64,000 nt of DNA, taken from contig JBBMOL010000097.1 in NCBI GenBank assembly GCA_037954665.1, positions 186,001 to 250,000 on the forward strand, given 5' to 3'. Below, one piece after another: positions 33,215-44,499 of this stretch (positions are counted from its first letter, which is position 1; every line of letters starts with the position of its first letter). The stretch comes from Laguncularia racemosa. Its lineage: Eukaryota > Streptophyta > Magnoliopsida > Myrtales > Combretaceae. The notes beneath the pieces were generated by a model. That model was not told the DNA's origin, searched no databases, and saw only the letters and a program-made list of their open reading frames with translations. Both the position numbers and the translations under genes were made by a program.

Positions 33215-36200
33215 TCAACTGTTGACTTTGCTAACTCTTGCCCTTCTCACACTGCAGCCACAGCAGAAAAAATAGCCGCATCAGTACACCATATGAGTAA
33301 GGAACTGAAAAAAGAAATACTGATACAATACCATCGGTCATGCTACCTTCACAAAATGAAGCTTCTAGACACTAGTATTCTTCACAAATTTACTAAGTCC
33401 ATAAAATAAATGTGGGTCAAAATCCTTAGCAGCTAATTGGACTAGTTCGTTCTGTTCCTTGATTGTGCTTCTGATATATAAAAGATGTATCAACTTTATA
33501 CATCTCATAATATTTCTTCATTAGATTATTTTGCATAACTTGGCAATTCAAGTACGTAGAAAAATGTCAAACACTTGTAGCAGGTATTCAGGTTCCAATG
33601 CACTATGCAGGTGCAATTGAATAAAACTCACTCATGAAACATCTAAAACTCGGAGAAATTATAAAGGTGTCTGCAACCATCTCTGTGCACTGAAGGGAAC
33701 AGATTCTAGTGAGATGTTCAAATTTCTGGCCCTTCATGTGCTAACTAATTATTTACAGTGAAACTACTCCAAACTGAATAAAAACTTAAGTAACACAACC
33801 ATGACAAAAATTCACTAGATAACTAAATATACAAGTTAGTAAAACTAAAAGAGATTTCATAAAGGCATCCTGCAAACTCAACAGATTTCCAACAAGAATT
33901 CAAGATAATCACCAACTTGTGCAACTTGGCAAAGGGACATGTTAGTACTACTTCACTCTTGTAGACTTTTGATTAAAATAAAATGATTGACAAGTAACCA
34001 GCTAGTTGTTTTCTTAACTCTAGAGCTGCATACAATTATATAAAGCCAGCATGTGATTTGAACATAACAACATAAAAAGAACTTACACACAGTGAGAAAT
34101 ATACGAGTCAACAGCATCTTTCTTTTCAGCATCAAAGCAGATCCACTTCTCTTTAGACTTATCTGATTCAAGGGAGATCACATCTATGAAATTGAAAGAA
34201 CAAAACAGTTATTATCCGAAGCTCATGCATATGAAACTGCAGGTCAAGCACTAGAACCAACCTTGAAGCAAAATATCCTGCCCATCACTGTAAATTTTCA
34301 GTTTCCAGAATCCATGGTTTTTATCATCAAACATGATGGCCTCTGTCCTAACAGCATCAGACCTGTGCTCTGCATGAAAAAACCAGAGTAGACAAACTAA
34401 TATGTATAAAAACGGATCTTTTATATTTCCTCCCCATCACTATTCATAAACAATTTCATCCACCTGCTCATACATGTCCCTACAAGAAAAATAATCATAC
34501 AAGTTGCATCTACCATAGTCAAAACAAAAAGGAAAATATTCAGGACTTAAAACAAAAAAAAAAAGGCATTTGCTCTGTGAAGTATATCCGAACTCATATT
34601 TATTGCAGATTTCAAGAACTTTCTTTTTGCTACATTTCTAAAGAATCAAGTTTCTTTACATCTTGTTAAGTAATAAAATATAGAAGCTCACACCAATCTA
34701 CTAGTTTAACCTGTTAGATCAAATGGTTGTGAAACTAGATTCAACATTGCATCAAAGCAAGTCAAGAGTTCAAATCCTCTGTCATTTCACACCCCCACAA
34801 ATGATCATCCACTTGGCAAGCTTCAATCTAAGTTCAAGCCCACAAATGAGTGTGAAGTGTTAACTAATAAAATACAAAAGCACAAACCGATATACAAATA
34901 TAGGCTTCTGGACCAAATCATCATGGAAAAATGGCACAGGGTTTCAATGGCACAAGATTTGGTGCGTCCACTCCCACAAAAGGGTGGAAAAAGGCTCTTT
35001 CCACCCTCTTTTAAAGCACAAGAACTATTGATAGAAACAATTGTCATTGAGTCCAGCAACTGATTCCCACAAAGACAAAAACCTTTTTTACCTAAAATAG
35101 CAGTGAACTTCACATCTGCTTAAGAATAGAACTGAAACATTCTGCATGATTAAGTGACAACATATAATAGAATAAAAAATCATACCCTTGGTAATCTTTG
35201 TCAGCTCCAGCAGTTCTGATTGAGCTTGAGCTATTTCATGTTTCACTTGGGAAACAATAGCTTTATGCTCTTCAATTGATAAAGGAACACCATTTTTTGC
35301 AATAATTGCCTCAGCCACCTCACTCTGCATCTTCTGTTTTAAAAGCTTCTCCTGAGGAAAAAGAAATGTTAGCAATAATTAGTGAAAATATTGGAACATA
35401 GTAGCTGAATGATGTGGTTGGCAAACATAGTTACTTTATCCTTGGCTTCATGGAGCTTTTCTCTTGCTTCCTTGGCATTTTGAATATATTTTGAATTCTG
35501 TTCTTCTATCCATCTCCTAGAACGTCTGAAAGACACAAGCAAGGACATTGGTCAGAAAACATTTTAGGTGAAAATGGAAGGTATTGACAAGTGTCCTCGC
35601 TAAGACATGTAGTCACAGGAGTCCTCATTACTTACTCAGTACATAGTACTTCATCACATAGAAAATTCAGAAGTCTAAGTTTTTGCAAGCAGTTAAGAGA
35701 GCCATAACAATCAAACTTGAAATCAAGACACTCCAAGGGATATCCTCTTGATTCACATTCATAATCAGAAACATACTTCTCTAGAGCTTTTAACCAGGAA
35801 CTTCTTCCATCTGTTGAACTCAAGGATGTACACCTACATTTTTGGAAAAAAAAAAAAAGAGGGAAAAAACACCTTAAGGCATGAAACATACAGCTCATAA
35901 ATTAAAAAGAGAAAATTCAAGTCATACAAATTTTTGTTAAAAGAATTTTACTTTTCTCCTAAATCCTTTAGTATCAAGGACAACAACTTGATATGAAAAC
36001 GAACTACTATAGATGATATGGGACTATGGCGTGTCTTTTTCCCACATATCAATTCTTGAAGTATGGTTTCAGCCTCCCGTTTCTTTAGACCAAGGACCTG
36101 AAGAAAAGTAGCAAAGTCAAAACTTAAATGCACATAAGAAAGAAAATGGTAAACTGAATTAAGACTTGTAGGACATTATATGCAATTTATTTCAAGGTCA

Positions 36201-38427
36201 TGTTATAACAATACATCCATAAGCAATGAGCAGAACCTAATATTTTATGATGTAAGGTAACATCCATCATACTGGAACAACTAAATGTGAACTTGCCTTT
36301 TGAAAAGCAGCACAAAACTCTAGAAACTGTAATGCATCCCCCACACAGTCTGGAGTTAGCTCAATGCCTGCCACTCTGTTCAGGGGTGTGCCTTCAGGTA
36401 GTGGTACCTCAGGCAACTCAATTTGATGGCTCTGAGTGAATTCATTCCCTATAGTTGTCACTACAGCTTTCCTTTTCTTCTTTCCAACTTTATTGATAGG
36501 CAACTCAATTAGATGGCTCTCAGTGGATCCATCCACTGTGATTGGCTCTGCAGCTTTCTTTTTCTTCTTTCTGACTTTATTGACAGGCAACTCAATTAGA
36601 TGGCTCTCAATGGTTCCATCCACTATGGTTGACTCTGCAGCTTTCTTATTCTTCTCTCTGACTTTATCACTTCCTACAGATTTTGATGCTGTAGCATCAC
36701 TGGTGCCTGCAACATCATTAGTTGGATTTTGCTCTGTTTTGGCAGAAACAGGGGCTAAATTGTCAACAACTTCCAACTTTGATTTCTTTTTAACTTTGAG
36801 TGGAGATCCATCCTTCCTTTTCAAATCACGATCTTCTTCATCATTCAAAACCTTTTTGGATAATCTGGGGCTCTTTCTAGTACTTTTCTTCAGATGACTA
36901 TCATCATCTACCCCATTTCCATTATATATTTCCTTCAGTCCTTCACGTGTTCTTTTCTTGGCAGATTTCTTGTCTGAGTTTGCTTCTAATCTGCGAATAT
37001 CCAAGTTCTGATCAACATGGCCACAGGGGTTTTCCTTATCCAATATCTTTGGAAAGGAGGGTTTGGGTTTCTGCAAGAGATAAATCCACTTCCTAAATGA
37101 TTGGCCAATGAATCCAACAATAGATCCATATGCATGAGTATACGTTCAAGAACAAAAACCTGTTTTCTTATACCTTAGTCGATGCAGGAGAGTTCTTTGG
37201 AGAGGGATTGTCATGTTTTATAGTGTGATCATGACCAGCTTTTTCAGGGCTGTTAATGCACAACATGTCAGAGACGGAGGAAAATCCTGTTTTTTTGGCC
37301 GTGTGCGCTAATATGCCAGTGGGATTTTGGCCTCTTTTCTTCCTGCAATCACAGTCTTTTTTACATCAACCATGCTGTTTCACCAAGATCAGCTATAGAA
37401 GACAGTAGTTACAAAGGCTTACATGCATAAACTGCAATTGCAAATGCCTCTGCATTTGGGGCAGTTCCAGTCATCTAACCCGGAAACATCAGCTGCTTTC
37501 TCCCCATATCTAGATTAAAAGTTGAGTAAAACAAAAAGAAAATTATCTTTGCGTATCTTTTGTAGAAAATGTTTTCATATTTCAAGTACTAGATAATCTA
37601 AAAATAAAAACGTTGTAATAAGTTTATTTCCAAAGCAAAAAGAGACTCATTTTCTTCGTTCATTGAACATTTTCAATGAGGACAACGATATAATAAGCAA
37701 CTATAGAGCAGCTTGTATTCAAATTCTGTCATTACATCCTATTCGTGTAAACTGCAAAAGAAAAATGCACATTTTTAAGCAAAGGCAGGCTCAGTCCAAG
37801 AACACAGCCACAATACTACGTAGAAATATAGGAACACACATCAATGTTAGGATTAACGTATGTTACCTGTTCAAGAGGCATTTGTGACAGAATCTTATTG
37901 TGCAGGGCCTGTCGTTCTTAATGTTCTTGCAAGCCGCTGAGAAATCCAGTGTTTTTTGACGACACTTGAAGAAAGCAAATATGAATAATCAAAGCAAGGA
38001 ACACCAACATAAAGATGCAAAATTATCATAGTACCCATCTATAAATGCGAGCCAAAGGTTAAGGTTTTTATCCAGAAGTATAAACTAAAACGTTATCATA
38101 AGTTTAACGTCATTTCCATAAATGGGTATATAATCTTTGCTTTTCAAGCCGGTCATTTGTGTTCATTATAAGATTGAGTCACGACATGGAAGACACATCG
38201 GAAGAAGCATCCCGGAAAAAAAAAAGTACCTGGTGGCAGGTTTTGCCATTGACGGGACAGTAAATACGGCCACCAACCACACGAACTCCGGGATTCTTGG
38301 AACGCTTAGGTTGTTGCTGTTGAAGTGCTGCATCAGCACTATCTTGGTTGACATTCTCATTGCTGTCCTTGTGCTCCTGAGCAATAGACCCACCGTGCTT
38401 AACAGGAGAGCTTGAAGGAACAGCCAT
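33215..38427 (-). CDS. CDCA7-like zinc-finger protein (zf-4CXXC_R1), twelve exons
   Basis: A nuclear zinc-finger protein of the CDCA7/monoamine-oxidase-A-repressor-R1 family; animal CDCA7 works with the remodeller HELLS in DNA methylation. Exons (- strand): 38427-38230, 37964-37867, 37509-37423, 37342-37174, 37070-36297, 36097-35952, 35833-35636, 35525-35435, 35351-35186, 34369-34262, 34183-34087 and 33251-33215. The joined frame is open for about 722 residues. Residues 57-131 hold the cysteine domain (IYCPVNGKTCHQCRQKTLDF, RPCTIRFCHKCLLNRYGE, DWNCPKCRGICNCSLC). Next come a basic region, three 29-residue repeats (319-405), a DDT-like block (VPLPEGTPLNRVAGIELTPD, DALQFLEFCAAFQK, VLGLKKREAETILQEL), a coiled coil (about 565-650) and a FWKLKIYSDGQDILLQ block. 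Intron 5 uses a GC donor. The last exon is the least certain: an alternative donor gives a slightly shorter tail. Confidence 0.88.
34690..34885 (+). repeat. SINE-like or tRNA-box-containing repeat in intron 9 (putative)
   Basis: Within the 816-bp intron 9 of the CDCA7-like gene, GTTAGATCAAATGGTTGTG is followed by CATCAAAGCAAG and AGAGTTCAAATCCTCTGTC. The last part matches the RNA polymerase III B box (GTTCAAATCC). This arrangement recalls dispersed plant SINE-like repeats. I saw neither a clear A box nor a poly-A or T end. Confidence 0.3.
36408..36668 (-). repeat. Three 87-bp in-frame repeats in exon 5 of the CDCA7-like gene
   Basis: Three adjoining units of exactly 87 bp encode 29 residues each with the theme NKVRKKKKKAAE, then ESHLIELP. 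Units 1 and 2 are closest to each other; unit 3 has diverged (SHQIELPE). Each pairs a Lys-rich patch, which could act as a nuclear-localisation or nucleic-acid-binding segment, with a short acidic and hydrophobic stretch. The antisense 153-codon frame at 36436-36897 is a shadow of this repeat. Confidence 0.9.
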
Positions 38428-38602
38428 TCTCGACGCCCAAGTTTTGAACTTCTCCTAAAATTACTTGTTTTCTGTTCTCAGATGTTGTTATGAAGAGTGA
38501 AGCGGAAATGCTACTGAAACGTTTGGGTGAGGGTAAATGTATAGACATGACATGGGACATTCTGATTTGGGTTTTCGAGTTTCCCTCTATTTTTCTCAAA
38601 AA

Positions 38603-38609
38603 GGCGGGA
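38603..38609. promoter_or_regulatory. GGCGGGA motif upstream of the CDCA7-like gene, E2F-like
   Basis: GGCGGGA, 176 bp upstream of the start codon, contains the GCGGGA core of E2F sites but does not match the full consensus. Animal CDCA7 is cell-cycle regulated, so an E2F link is plausible. I give it low weight. Confidence 0.3.
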
Positions 38610-38659
38610 TCGGGATTGAGGAGAATTTTTGAGTTTTCGAAGTTTCCATGTCCTCCATG

Positions 38660-41275
38660 AGGCCCAAAAAAAAAAACAAGAAGAAGTGGTTTTGGGCGTT
38701 GTTGTCCGGGTTAGGGGATTTGGACTTATTAATCGGGTAATAATATTTTATAAATATTGTATTCGAAATAATTATTTTAAATATATATTTTGAAGGTACG
38801 GATGTAATCTGTAATTTTATAAATTTGTACTGAAAACATAACAGTGTCATGGCTTCAATGTAATTTTTTTTTTTTACCAAAGACGTGGGTAGCATCTGTG
38901 CCTTAAAAAATATATATAGTAAAGATGCGGACACTACCCACTCCTTCAGTATATTTTTTTTTTGAATTAAAGGCACGAATGTCGTGTGCATCTTAACAAT
39001 TTATTTTTGAAGTAATTTTTTCATGTACAATATTTGTAAAATATTTTTAAAAAAATATCATATTTAAGAGTATTATCCCTTATTAATCTAGTTCTTTTTT
39101 CTATGTTCAGCTTGGGCAAAGGGTATTTGGTTCAACTTATTACATTTACATTGAGCCTCCAAGATTCTAAATAAAATGCAAACAAGTTTATTATTCAAAG
39201 GAAAAGGAAAAAAATCATCAAATATATCCATCACTTTTCAGTCAAAGTCTTTCACAACACATTTAGTTAACTTAATAGAAATATAATGGGATAAATGTTT
39301 TACTCCTTTAAAGTCATTAGCCTATTATGATGTTTGGCTTATAAAAATAATTATTAGGTGGAATTCTCATTATCATAAAATACAAAAATTGTAAATTTTT
39401 TTATAGGACTATATGAATAATTATTCATTTATCTTTTGTATTATATTTTCATATTTATCAATAAAACCCTAATCTATGGATCAAGTCATATATTAAAGTA
39501 AGGATATATATTTATTTTCATATATATACCTAATATATTACTAGTTTCACATTTGACTAATTGACTGAAATAGAACAAAAATAAATTTGCAATAAAAATG
39601 GAATGGAAAAGTAATGATCGTTATTTTGCTTGATTGCATTTAAAATGGCATTAGCAATATATATGAATATATTTAAAAATATTGATATGCCCCTACTTAG
39701 TGGCTTGACTACTTTAGATCAATTATGTTATTTTTAGTTTCCATGTGCACTCTCTATTGGTTTTCTTGTTTTCCATGTCTAATTGGCAACTTTTATGAGA
39801 AGTTGGAATGTCATAAATGTGATTTGGAACTAGTCTAAAACATTGGACCCTTTTCGCTCTTATAAAAGACCTTGAGGAACTTAGATAACATTTTTGTGAA
39901 TCTTTGAGAAATACGGCTTGCATGTGTCTTTTTGTAGTTTAATTATTTATTTGAAATGTGTTGGAAGTGTTAATTTTGCTTGATAATAACTTGGTGTGCA
40001 CTTTGGTCCTTATGACCTCTTTTGAGCTTGCAAGTTGTTTAACTTGGTCTTAAGAAACTCAATATGTGTTTTTGGTGAAGTTTTGCCTTTCGGGTGTTGT
40101 TCTTGCTTCAGAACAAACTTATTTATGCTATTAGAACTATCTTTAAGTGTCAAATTGTTAAAATCTTGTTTTGGTGCATTTTATACACTCCTTGTGCTTA
40201 TGGTAGCTCAAATCTAGATATTAAAGTAACTAAGATAACAATTTCTCAAAGTCATGCCAATCAATTATGTTTCTTGATTTTGATCAACTAATTGAAGTAT
40301 TTATAACTTTTTTGAAATGTTACCTCTACCCAAATTGCTTTTAGAATGTGGTTGAAGAACTTATGTGGCATTGTTAACCTTGTTTACACATTATATCGTT
40401 TTAGAATGAACTTAGATTTGCTTTCATACTACATTACTTTGATGGATCTTTTTTTTATTTTTTTGAGAAACCTTAGCATAATCATAATTTTGTGTTTAAA
40501 GCATCTTAAGGTGGGGCTTTTTCGAAAACAAATCGAATTTCCTTTTCTCCCTTAATCTACAGTAAGCTGTCATTTATAAAAGGAAAGTAGCTCTAGAACT
40601 TTTACAATTGACCCAAAACTTTTGTTTTGTTACATAAGAGCTTCAAACCTTTTATATTGTTTTGTTCAGACCTTTTATTTAAAGTTCTACATATTAGAAC
40701 CTATAGAACCCCAACCATTCTCCATTTCATTTCCTCTTTCCTCCTCTCTTCCACTCTTACACCTACACACAAATACTTCGAGCCCTCCATCATCCATCAT
40801 TCCTTTTTTTTGCCAATTTTACTCCAAAAGTTTTACCAAAACTCAACAAACCACTTCATGTCCTTCTCTTTCCTACAAATTTTTGTATGCTTCATCACCA
40901 TTTTTGCTCTCTTCTCTAAAACCCCAACTCTAACAAAAGCCTTATCATCTTTCATCAATCATCATAGTAAGGATAAAAAGGCCCATCGTGCACTCAAATC
41001 AAAAACCCTCAAATGTTGGTAAAGCATATACATTAACATACATTCATTAGCATCGCCATGCTACTCTACCACTGCCACCATTCGTGCTTTAATCATCACT
41101 ACTTGATAACTACTTCCCTTCTTTAGATCATGCTACAAGGTACCACAATCTTTTTGAAACAAAGAATGTTAACTATGGTGGGGACTTTGATGAGCATCTA
41201 TTAGATTAAATTGGCTTTTAGACTTAACTAAACTTGCGCTACAATGGTTTTGAAAAGATGAATAGCCTACCTAAT
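38660..41275. other. AT-rich intergenic DNA with LTR-like segment
   Basis: No gene is supported. Around 38885-38945, GTGGGTAG and CTACCCAC face each other across an AT-rich spacer, a short imperfect inverted repeat. From about 39720 to 41030 the DNA resembles a retrotransposon LTR: TTATAAAAG boxes (about 39862 and 40575), then a C/T-rich leader near 40720-40800. The two overlapping open frames at 40622-41022 are low-complexity Ser/Phe/Pro/Leu frames read from that leader. Confidence 0.4.
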
Positions 41276-41543
41276 TGTGTTTGTGTTATAGCCATTAGAA
41301 CTCTTCTTTGGTAATTTGATTGGTGATTATTGTTCTCTATTTAGAAATATCGTGTTGGATTTAAGTATAGAAAGTTTTAATAGCCAATAGGAGATGTTCT
41401 TTATTCTAATGCGTTTGTGTTTTAGTTGTTAGAACTCTTCTTTGGTAATTTAATTGGTGATTATTGTTTTTCTATTGAGAAATATCCTGTTGGATTTAAG
41501 TATGAGAAGTTTCAATAGCTAATGGGATATGTTCTTTATTCTA
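41276..41543. repeat. Tandem direct duplication, about 133 bp unit
   Basis: Copy 1 (about 41276-41408) and copy 2 (about 41409-41543) share TTAGAACTCTTCTTTGGTAA, GTTGGATTTAAGTAT and GATGTTCTTTATTCTAATG/GATATGTTCTTTATTCTAATG. They differ by roughly 10%. Nothing coding is seen in either. Confidence 0.85.
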
Positions 41544-41849
41544 ATGTGTAGGGATAACATAGTGATCCATAAATATTTTATTTTAAAAATCATAGAGATT
41601 AAGTGAGGTAGGTGTCAATAGGTTGACTTATGCAATATGAGAGATTAGTATAAGAATTTCTGTAGTTAGGAACATGAGTTCACTTCAAATTTGCTAGATG
41701 AAGCAGCAACTTTAGGGGTTAATTCTCTCTCAATATTCACTAAAGTGCTCTACATCTAGAGTGTACATAATTACAACCTTTTTTTAAGCCATAATCGTTT
41801 CATTATTGAATAATTATTAGTTTTAGGCAACCTTACACAAAACATTAAG

Positions 41850-42206
41850 ATAGATTATGGATTATGGATATTTGAATTGTTTAGGAAAGGTGCTACCCAT
41901 AATTTCTATCATTTGCCCTTGGCAAGGTTTGTTACTTATATGTTGGAGCAAATTAGCTATTAATTTAATAATGACTCCATTACTATGAAACAAAGTCAAC
42001 CTTTCATCGAAGGAAATCTAGAACAGGTTGATTTCAAAGAGATTTACAATAATGAGGGTGACTTGATATGGGTCCACAAATGGGATCTTGGTGCTCAAAC
42101 AAAACCTTTGCCTCCAATTAAAGAAGATAATGAAGATGATGTTGAGGCAAATAATACGGATCAAGTAGGGTTGTTGGTTCCATTTAGAGCAATCAAGAGG
42201 AGGTGA
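41850..42206 (+). other. Possible degenerate mobile-element frame, unrecognised
   Basis: A + strand frame is open from 41985 to 42206 (73 codons, acidic middle, KRR end). It continues upstream past one stop with a peptide beginning LFRKGATHNFYHLPLARFVT. I do not recognise it. Its place between duplicated non-coding DNA and copia debris suggests an old element rather than a host gene. Confidence 0.25.
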
Positions 42207-42370
42207 ATTGATTATAATAAAATTTAAGATTTCTTTTTCAAACTCATTCGAAAATCCCCTTTTGATTATTATTAGCAAATTTTGGTTAAGTATCGTAATG
42301 GAGATATTAAATACATAATGAAAATTAAATAAATTGCAAGAAATTAAAAGTAAGAGTTAAGAAGATCAAA
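42170..42370. repeat. Repeat related to 47565-47765
   Basis: CAATCAAGAGGAGGTGAATTG, CCTTTTGATTATTATT, GGAGATATTAAATA and AAGAAGATCAA occur in the same order and spacing at 47565-47765. The two are diverged, in direct orientation, and lie on both sides of the copia remnant, so they may be parts of a degraded LTR pair. Confidence 0.45.
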
Positions 42371-43314
42371 TGATTGATTTATGCTTGTTTTACCTTATGC
42401 ATCAACCCACTCTTCCAACCTCCACCACTGGGTACTCAATCATCTTTGCTAATATCATTCAACTATATTAAATACTCAAAACTTGAAGGTTCTAACACAA
42501 TAAGCCTCTTTAGCTTAATCACTCACTACTATGTTTCACTTAGTTTATCCTAAAGCTAATCACATAGAAACTATAACCTATCAAAACAAATAGCCTCTAA
42601 AAGAAGTTTGTAGTTGTGAGGAAAAATAAATATATGTTCCTTTACAAAATTAGTGCCTTAACAAAATGTGATGATTACAAATTGTTTTGAGTCTTGTTCT
42701 TTTTCTTTTATATATCATGTTGTTGTTTATCTTTCATTTTCATTCTTATATATATAAATGACTTGCCGTGGCCGTTTGTAATTTGCTCTTCCTTGACCAA
42801 AACAATCATTAATATTCTACTTTAACATCTTTATTATTGTCAAAAGTATATTCTCTTCGATTCTTCTACTATTAATTTAAATTTGCAATAATTGACTATA
42901 GCAATTAGGTGCCGTTAATATCGGCAATCTTCTCTTAATGCTTTAAAATATTTTCTTATTAACCATTGAGCAAATATTTACGTTCCTTTAATATGCTTCC
43001 AACTTGATCAAACTTGTTATCCCACGATATAATCACCAACTTCAATGGAATAGGTTAAATGTATTACCTAAATATGCTCAACCGATAGAGGTAGGTCATA
43101 AACTTGTTTCCTTAACTCTATAATTCTTGTGATCTTCTAATTTTGTTTCTTCTTTGAAAATAACTTGTTCTATTGTCTCTTCATTTAGAATGCCTATTTC
43201 TAACCTTTTACTCGTACTTTAGAAAACCTTTAAATATAATTCTGATCCTTTTAAGTATTATTTCAACTCCTATTTGTGATTTATGTACCTATGATTCTTT
43301 TGTAAAGTTCATCA

Positions 43315-43554
43315 TAACAAACTTGTCTAGTTAACTTATTTTTGAATAATTTGCATATTCCAATATTCAATTCTACATACTTAAGTAAAGATATTAGTTT
43401 CATATTATGATATACCTTTTCTCTTGACCATTGGTTTTATTATTACATTTAACAATCATTCAAAGTTTCGACCATTTCTTTTTTAAAACATTCTCCTTAT
43501 TAATTTTTAGGTTTATGATTTTGTTAACATAAAAACTATTTATACATTATTTTT
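43315..43554 (+). repeat. SIRE-type LTR 3'-end fragment
   Basis: About 240 bp align with 62510-62751, the end of a SIRE-type LTR. Shared blocks include AACTTGTC, TATTCAATTCTA/AAATTCAATTCTA, AGATATTAGTTT, TTTTCTCTTGACC, ATTCAAAGTTT, TTTGTTAACAT and ACATTATTT, ending in TAACA. The upstream part of the LTR is not recognisable here. It is a truncated copy in + orientation. Confidence 0.65.
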
Positions 43555-44499
43555 AACATTCTCATCCTTTTTTTATGGTAATAAACCTCCTTAAAAAATT
43601 TTCATACTTGAAACGCATACTATGATATTTAAATATTTATTATTCCCATCTTCATCTTATTTTTATTTTTCTTGTTATTTCTACCATTTATTGTATTATC
43701 TTTGCTCTTTTCTCTTTGTTAAACAATGATTAGATTATTTTTCTTGTTTTTCTTTATTTCTTTTCCTCTTCTCTTACAACTTTTCTCCTTTTCTCTTCTC
43801 TCCTTCCTCTTTTTGTTAACATCAAAACACATAATGATTGAAAATAAAAATGTAAAGCATGGAAAAATTCAAAGAGTTTCATTTGTAAAGATAAAAACAT
43901 ACAAGCTTTACAAAAACTTAAAGGCATAAAACATAATGAAATCAAGCTTTGGGTCTCCAAGATTTGTATTTCTTCATGATGCATGGGAGATAGTGGATTG
44001 CCTTTTATCATCCATTATAGAAGAGGTTCTGTTTGTTTGTAGCTTTTTAACTAGTGTGGTAAATTCATCTTGATCAATTAAGAAAGCTCATAAATAGTTT
44101 TTTAGTTTGCTACTTCTTCCTTTAGTTTAGTTTTTCCTTTTCCTTGTATTGAATTTGTTTGTAGTATGCTTTCAGGGGTTGCTAGAATTTGTTTTCTTTT
44201 TGGAACAATAATGAAAATTTTATGAAAATGCTTTTAAAAGTATTCTTTTCAAGATTTTTTTGCCCTGAACTATCCTATTTATAGGCAAGATTTTGACTAA
44301 CAATTTTTGAAGAATTTTACTTTCCCTAGGAGATGAGATTTTAATCTCATATCTTCAAGATTTGTGTCAGTTAACCTTTCAAGTTCATCAAGAGTCATTC
44401 CTTCCGTAAACATCTTTAATATTTCCCTTTTTACCTACTTCTATATGTGTTATAAATATCTTTTACTTCTTTTACTATTCTTTGATATCTAAGATATCC

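Noticed and set aside
34823..35113. 96- and 68-codon frames in intron 9 of the CDCA7-like gene
   Set aside because: They lie wholly inside a well-supported intron, on both strands, and overlap each other.
36436..36897. 153-codon + strand frame
   Set aside because: Exact antisense of the Lys-rich repeats in exon 5 of the CDCA7-like gene; the Phe/Leu-rich translation is what reversed Lys codons give.
40622..41022. Two overlapping + strand frames of 103 and 131 codons
   Set aside because: Low-complexity Ser/Phe/Pro/Leu read from a pyrimidine-rich leader after a TATA-like box; more likely LTR leader than gene.
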